From Mansonella perstans (lineage: Eukaryota; Nematoda; Chromadorea; Rhabditida; Onchocercidae), in assembly GCA_037074765.1 (NCBI GenBank), contig JBAMDO010000014.1, positions 186,001 to 250,000 on the forward strand: DNA of 64,000 nucleotides, read 5' to 3'. Within the stretch, counting starts at the first letter, position 1; every line of letters starts with the position of its first letter. Below are positions 62,046 to 64,000 of the stretch, piece by piece. The notes under the pieces were generated by a model. The model searched no databases and had not been told where the DNA came from. It saw only the letters and a list, made by a program, of their open reading frames with translations. Made by a program: the position numbers and the translations under genes.

Positions 62046-63174
62046 ATGCGAGCAGCATTTTTTCCATCTCGGCTTGTTTTTACCAGGTTACCAAGCAGAT
62101 ATTGTCAAACAGTTCAAACAGAGCCACCGAAGGAGTAAGTCTTGCTCATTTTTAAACTTTGATATTGATGGACCTGCTTACTGTAAAAGAACTTAGATTA
62201 ATTTTTCACAGATGTTAAAATTGTTTGTCATTAATAAATATCCTGGATCTATTAGTCATGTCGATAATTAAACAATCGCTTCATTTTTTAATGTAGGACT
62301 AGTTTTCCTATTGATCTTTCTAGCTTCGATTCAGTCAATCTCAACATTGCTTCATTGAGCATTTGTATTGTCAAACTAGCCCATAAATTTCCTTGCTTAA
62401 ATTTGATTCTATTTTTAGCACCCATTATTTTTCAGGTGAATAGAATTGCTGGACTTTACTGAACACTTCTTGATATTTAGTATAAGTGACTGTAATTTTT
62501 AAAAAACAAAAGTGAAGAGAATCTTTTTTAAAGAATATTTTAACTTCAAAACTTCTTTCCGATTCTTTTTCAGGGATAAGTATGCGATGTTTCGTAAATT
62601 GAACGAATATGCCAGCTCCGGATTATGGGATGATAGGTATAATAAGCCAAGATTATTTCTTTTTGGCAAAAAACGACAAAAAGCATATGAACTTCATGAT
62701 AAAATGGTTTTTTTTTTTTTTTTTGTCTTCAGATTTAGAGTAATTTACCTGTTCATGAAGTTAATCTCTCGTTGAGAATCTTTTCCGCTCTTCATAGAGA
62801 AATTGATAAATTACTTGCCCCGAGAAAATGAAGAGCGCGTTGATTAGTACTGATCTTAATAATTTACAGTAAGAGTTTTGGTATCAGTGATACTTGTTTT
62901 GTCTTTTTTGTTTCTATACATATCAATAGCAGAGAATTTTGTTTGACTGACAGTTACTTGTTTAATGCTTATACAATTACAGACACCGAAAACAGATCCA
63001 TTTTTTCAACGATCACCATATGGAGTGCACTTGGAGGTAATGTACCGTTTAAGTTTGGGAATTGCTGCTATAACGATTATTTGCTCATTGTATGTTATGT
63101 TGATTCCTGAAGAGAAACGTTTAAAGTACAAATATCGCAAAGAGCATCATGCTGCTGGGGAAAAACATGATTGA
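62046..63174 (+). CDS. Small single-pass, probably mitochondrial protein
   Basis: Exons 62046-62134, 62574-62706 and 62983-63174 join in phase to give 137 residues. The N-terminus MRAAFFPSRLVFTRLPSRYC is Arg-rich, with hydrophobic residues and no acids, as in mitochondrial presequences. The middle is charged (KYAMFRKLNEYASSGLWDDR). One helix, LSLGIAAITIICSLYVMLIP, spans the membrane and is followed by a highly charged tail, KRLKYKYRKEHHAAGEKHD. Size and layout resemble small accessory subunits of respiratory complexes, but the family is not recognised. The second exon was extended past an inner GTATAA to the GTTTTT donor at 62707 because only that keeps phase. A trans-splice acceptor lies just upstream. 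AATAAA at 63333 may end the transcript. Confidence 0.7.
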
Positions 63175-64000
63175 TCCAGAAATTCTTGATATTTAATTAA
63201 TTCAAATTGTAGGATAAATTTGCTGCCTCATTGTCATCTAATTATGATTTTTATTTTCACCAGAAATATAAGTAGAAATTGTAAAATATGTTTGTTTAGT
63301 GCTAGGAAAGTAACAATTATAGGATATCATTGCAATAAATAGAGTTGTTCTTTTTTGTTGATTTATTTAGTGTTTGAGGATTTCTCAGAAATATGTGTTA
63401 TTGACAGTATCACTATATATAGTTGGCAATGTGAATGCATTTTGAGATGTTATTGACAAAGCATTGACTGCTATAAGTGAAGAGTTTGTTTGAATAGTTT
63501 AATTTTACTTTTACAATGTAGATTACGAGATTTCTGTTCGCATAAAGTTTTTTTTTTTTGTTTTTTAAAATTACAATCGAATTTGAATATTTGCATTAAC
63601 ACGTAATGAATGCGTGCAGAATATTGAGTCAGATACTGAGGAATGTGGGCATTTTTTTTCTGTCAAAGTTAGGATTACATTATATGCATATATTGGAGTT
63701 AAAGATAAGTTTTGGAGGTAACTGTAACAAAAAATGTAATGACATAGTACGTGTAAATCATATTTGAAATCACTACTATGCAAATTTTAAAATAAATCAT
63801 AAGCTATGTAAAGGCGATAAAGTCATGACAACATTAATTTTGATTATTTTCAATAATTTGATGGGTAGTAATCGATAACGATTCTCAAATGGGAACCAAT
63901 ATCATGGAAACCGATATCAATGAGTGTGTTTTGCTGTAACATCTTTGGTAATGATGTCAATAAATTCTTTAATCTGTGATTTACGGAAAAAAAAAACAGA
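63175..64000. other. Downstream intergenic DNA
   Basis: 3' UTR and flank. Nothing else is recognised up to the window end. Confidence 0.5.

Noticed and set aside
1..64000. CRISPR arrays, tRNA or rRNA genes
   Set aside because: No regularly spaced identical repeats, no cloverleaf with conserved boxes and no rRNA motif were seen; the DNA is nuclear eukaryotic.

Overview
The window reads as nuclear DNA of a nematode, most probably a filarial-type parasite. The DNA is very AT-rich. Genes are split into short exons with small introns whose 3' ends are the nematode-style TTTTCAG. Several start codons sit just after an unpaired TTTCAG or TTACAG site, as expected for spliced-leader addition. There is no bacterial-type gene packing. 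Species assignment is inference; no marker gene is present.

Layout. 0.1-0.7 kb: last exons of a trypsin-like (S1) serine protease (+). 0.7-3.4 kb: repeat DNA, including a foldback element, then the 3' end of an unrecognised minus-strand gene. 4.0-7.8 kb: exons of an unrecognised coiled-coil protein (-). 7.8-12.9 kb: very AT-rich DNA with a few weak exon candidates. 12.9-34.2 kb: a large inverted repeat, with arms of about 8.7 and 7.4 kb around a 5.1 kb spacer. Each arm carries the same unrecognised multi-exon gene ('gene X'). The left copy is complete on paper (10 exons, about 406 codons). The right copy lost exon 3 and should be out of frame. The spacer holds a BEL/Pao retrotransposon scrap and an orphan last exon of a seven-transmembrane (7TM) receptor-like gene. 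34.2-37.6 kb: AT-rich, no gene. 37.6-38.7 kb: second BEL/Pao remnant. 39.0-50.5 kb: a segmental duplication cluster. Two units each pair a gene X pseudogene (+) with a 7TM receptor-like gene (-), and extra first-exon cassettes of the receptor lie between them. 51.6-53.5 kb: an RNase H1-type gene with an Arg/Ser-rich tail. 55.4-63.2 kb: three ordinary plus-strand genes: RAB5IF (Rab5-interacting membrane protein), B3GLCT (beta-1,3-glucosyltransferase of the O-fucose pathway) and a small single-pass, probably mitochondrial protein.

How it fits together. The right end (55-63 kb) is conserved housekeeping sequence acting in the ER and mitochondria. The middle (13-50 kb) is a fast-evolving duplication nest in which gene X and the 7TM gene have been copied, inverted, truncated and partly converted, with retrotransposon scraps at or near several junctions. 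The most notable items are the large inverted repeat with an exon lost from one arm, the receptor first-exon array with mosaic copies, and the RNase H domain fused to an RS-type tail with one altered catalytic carboxylate.
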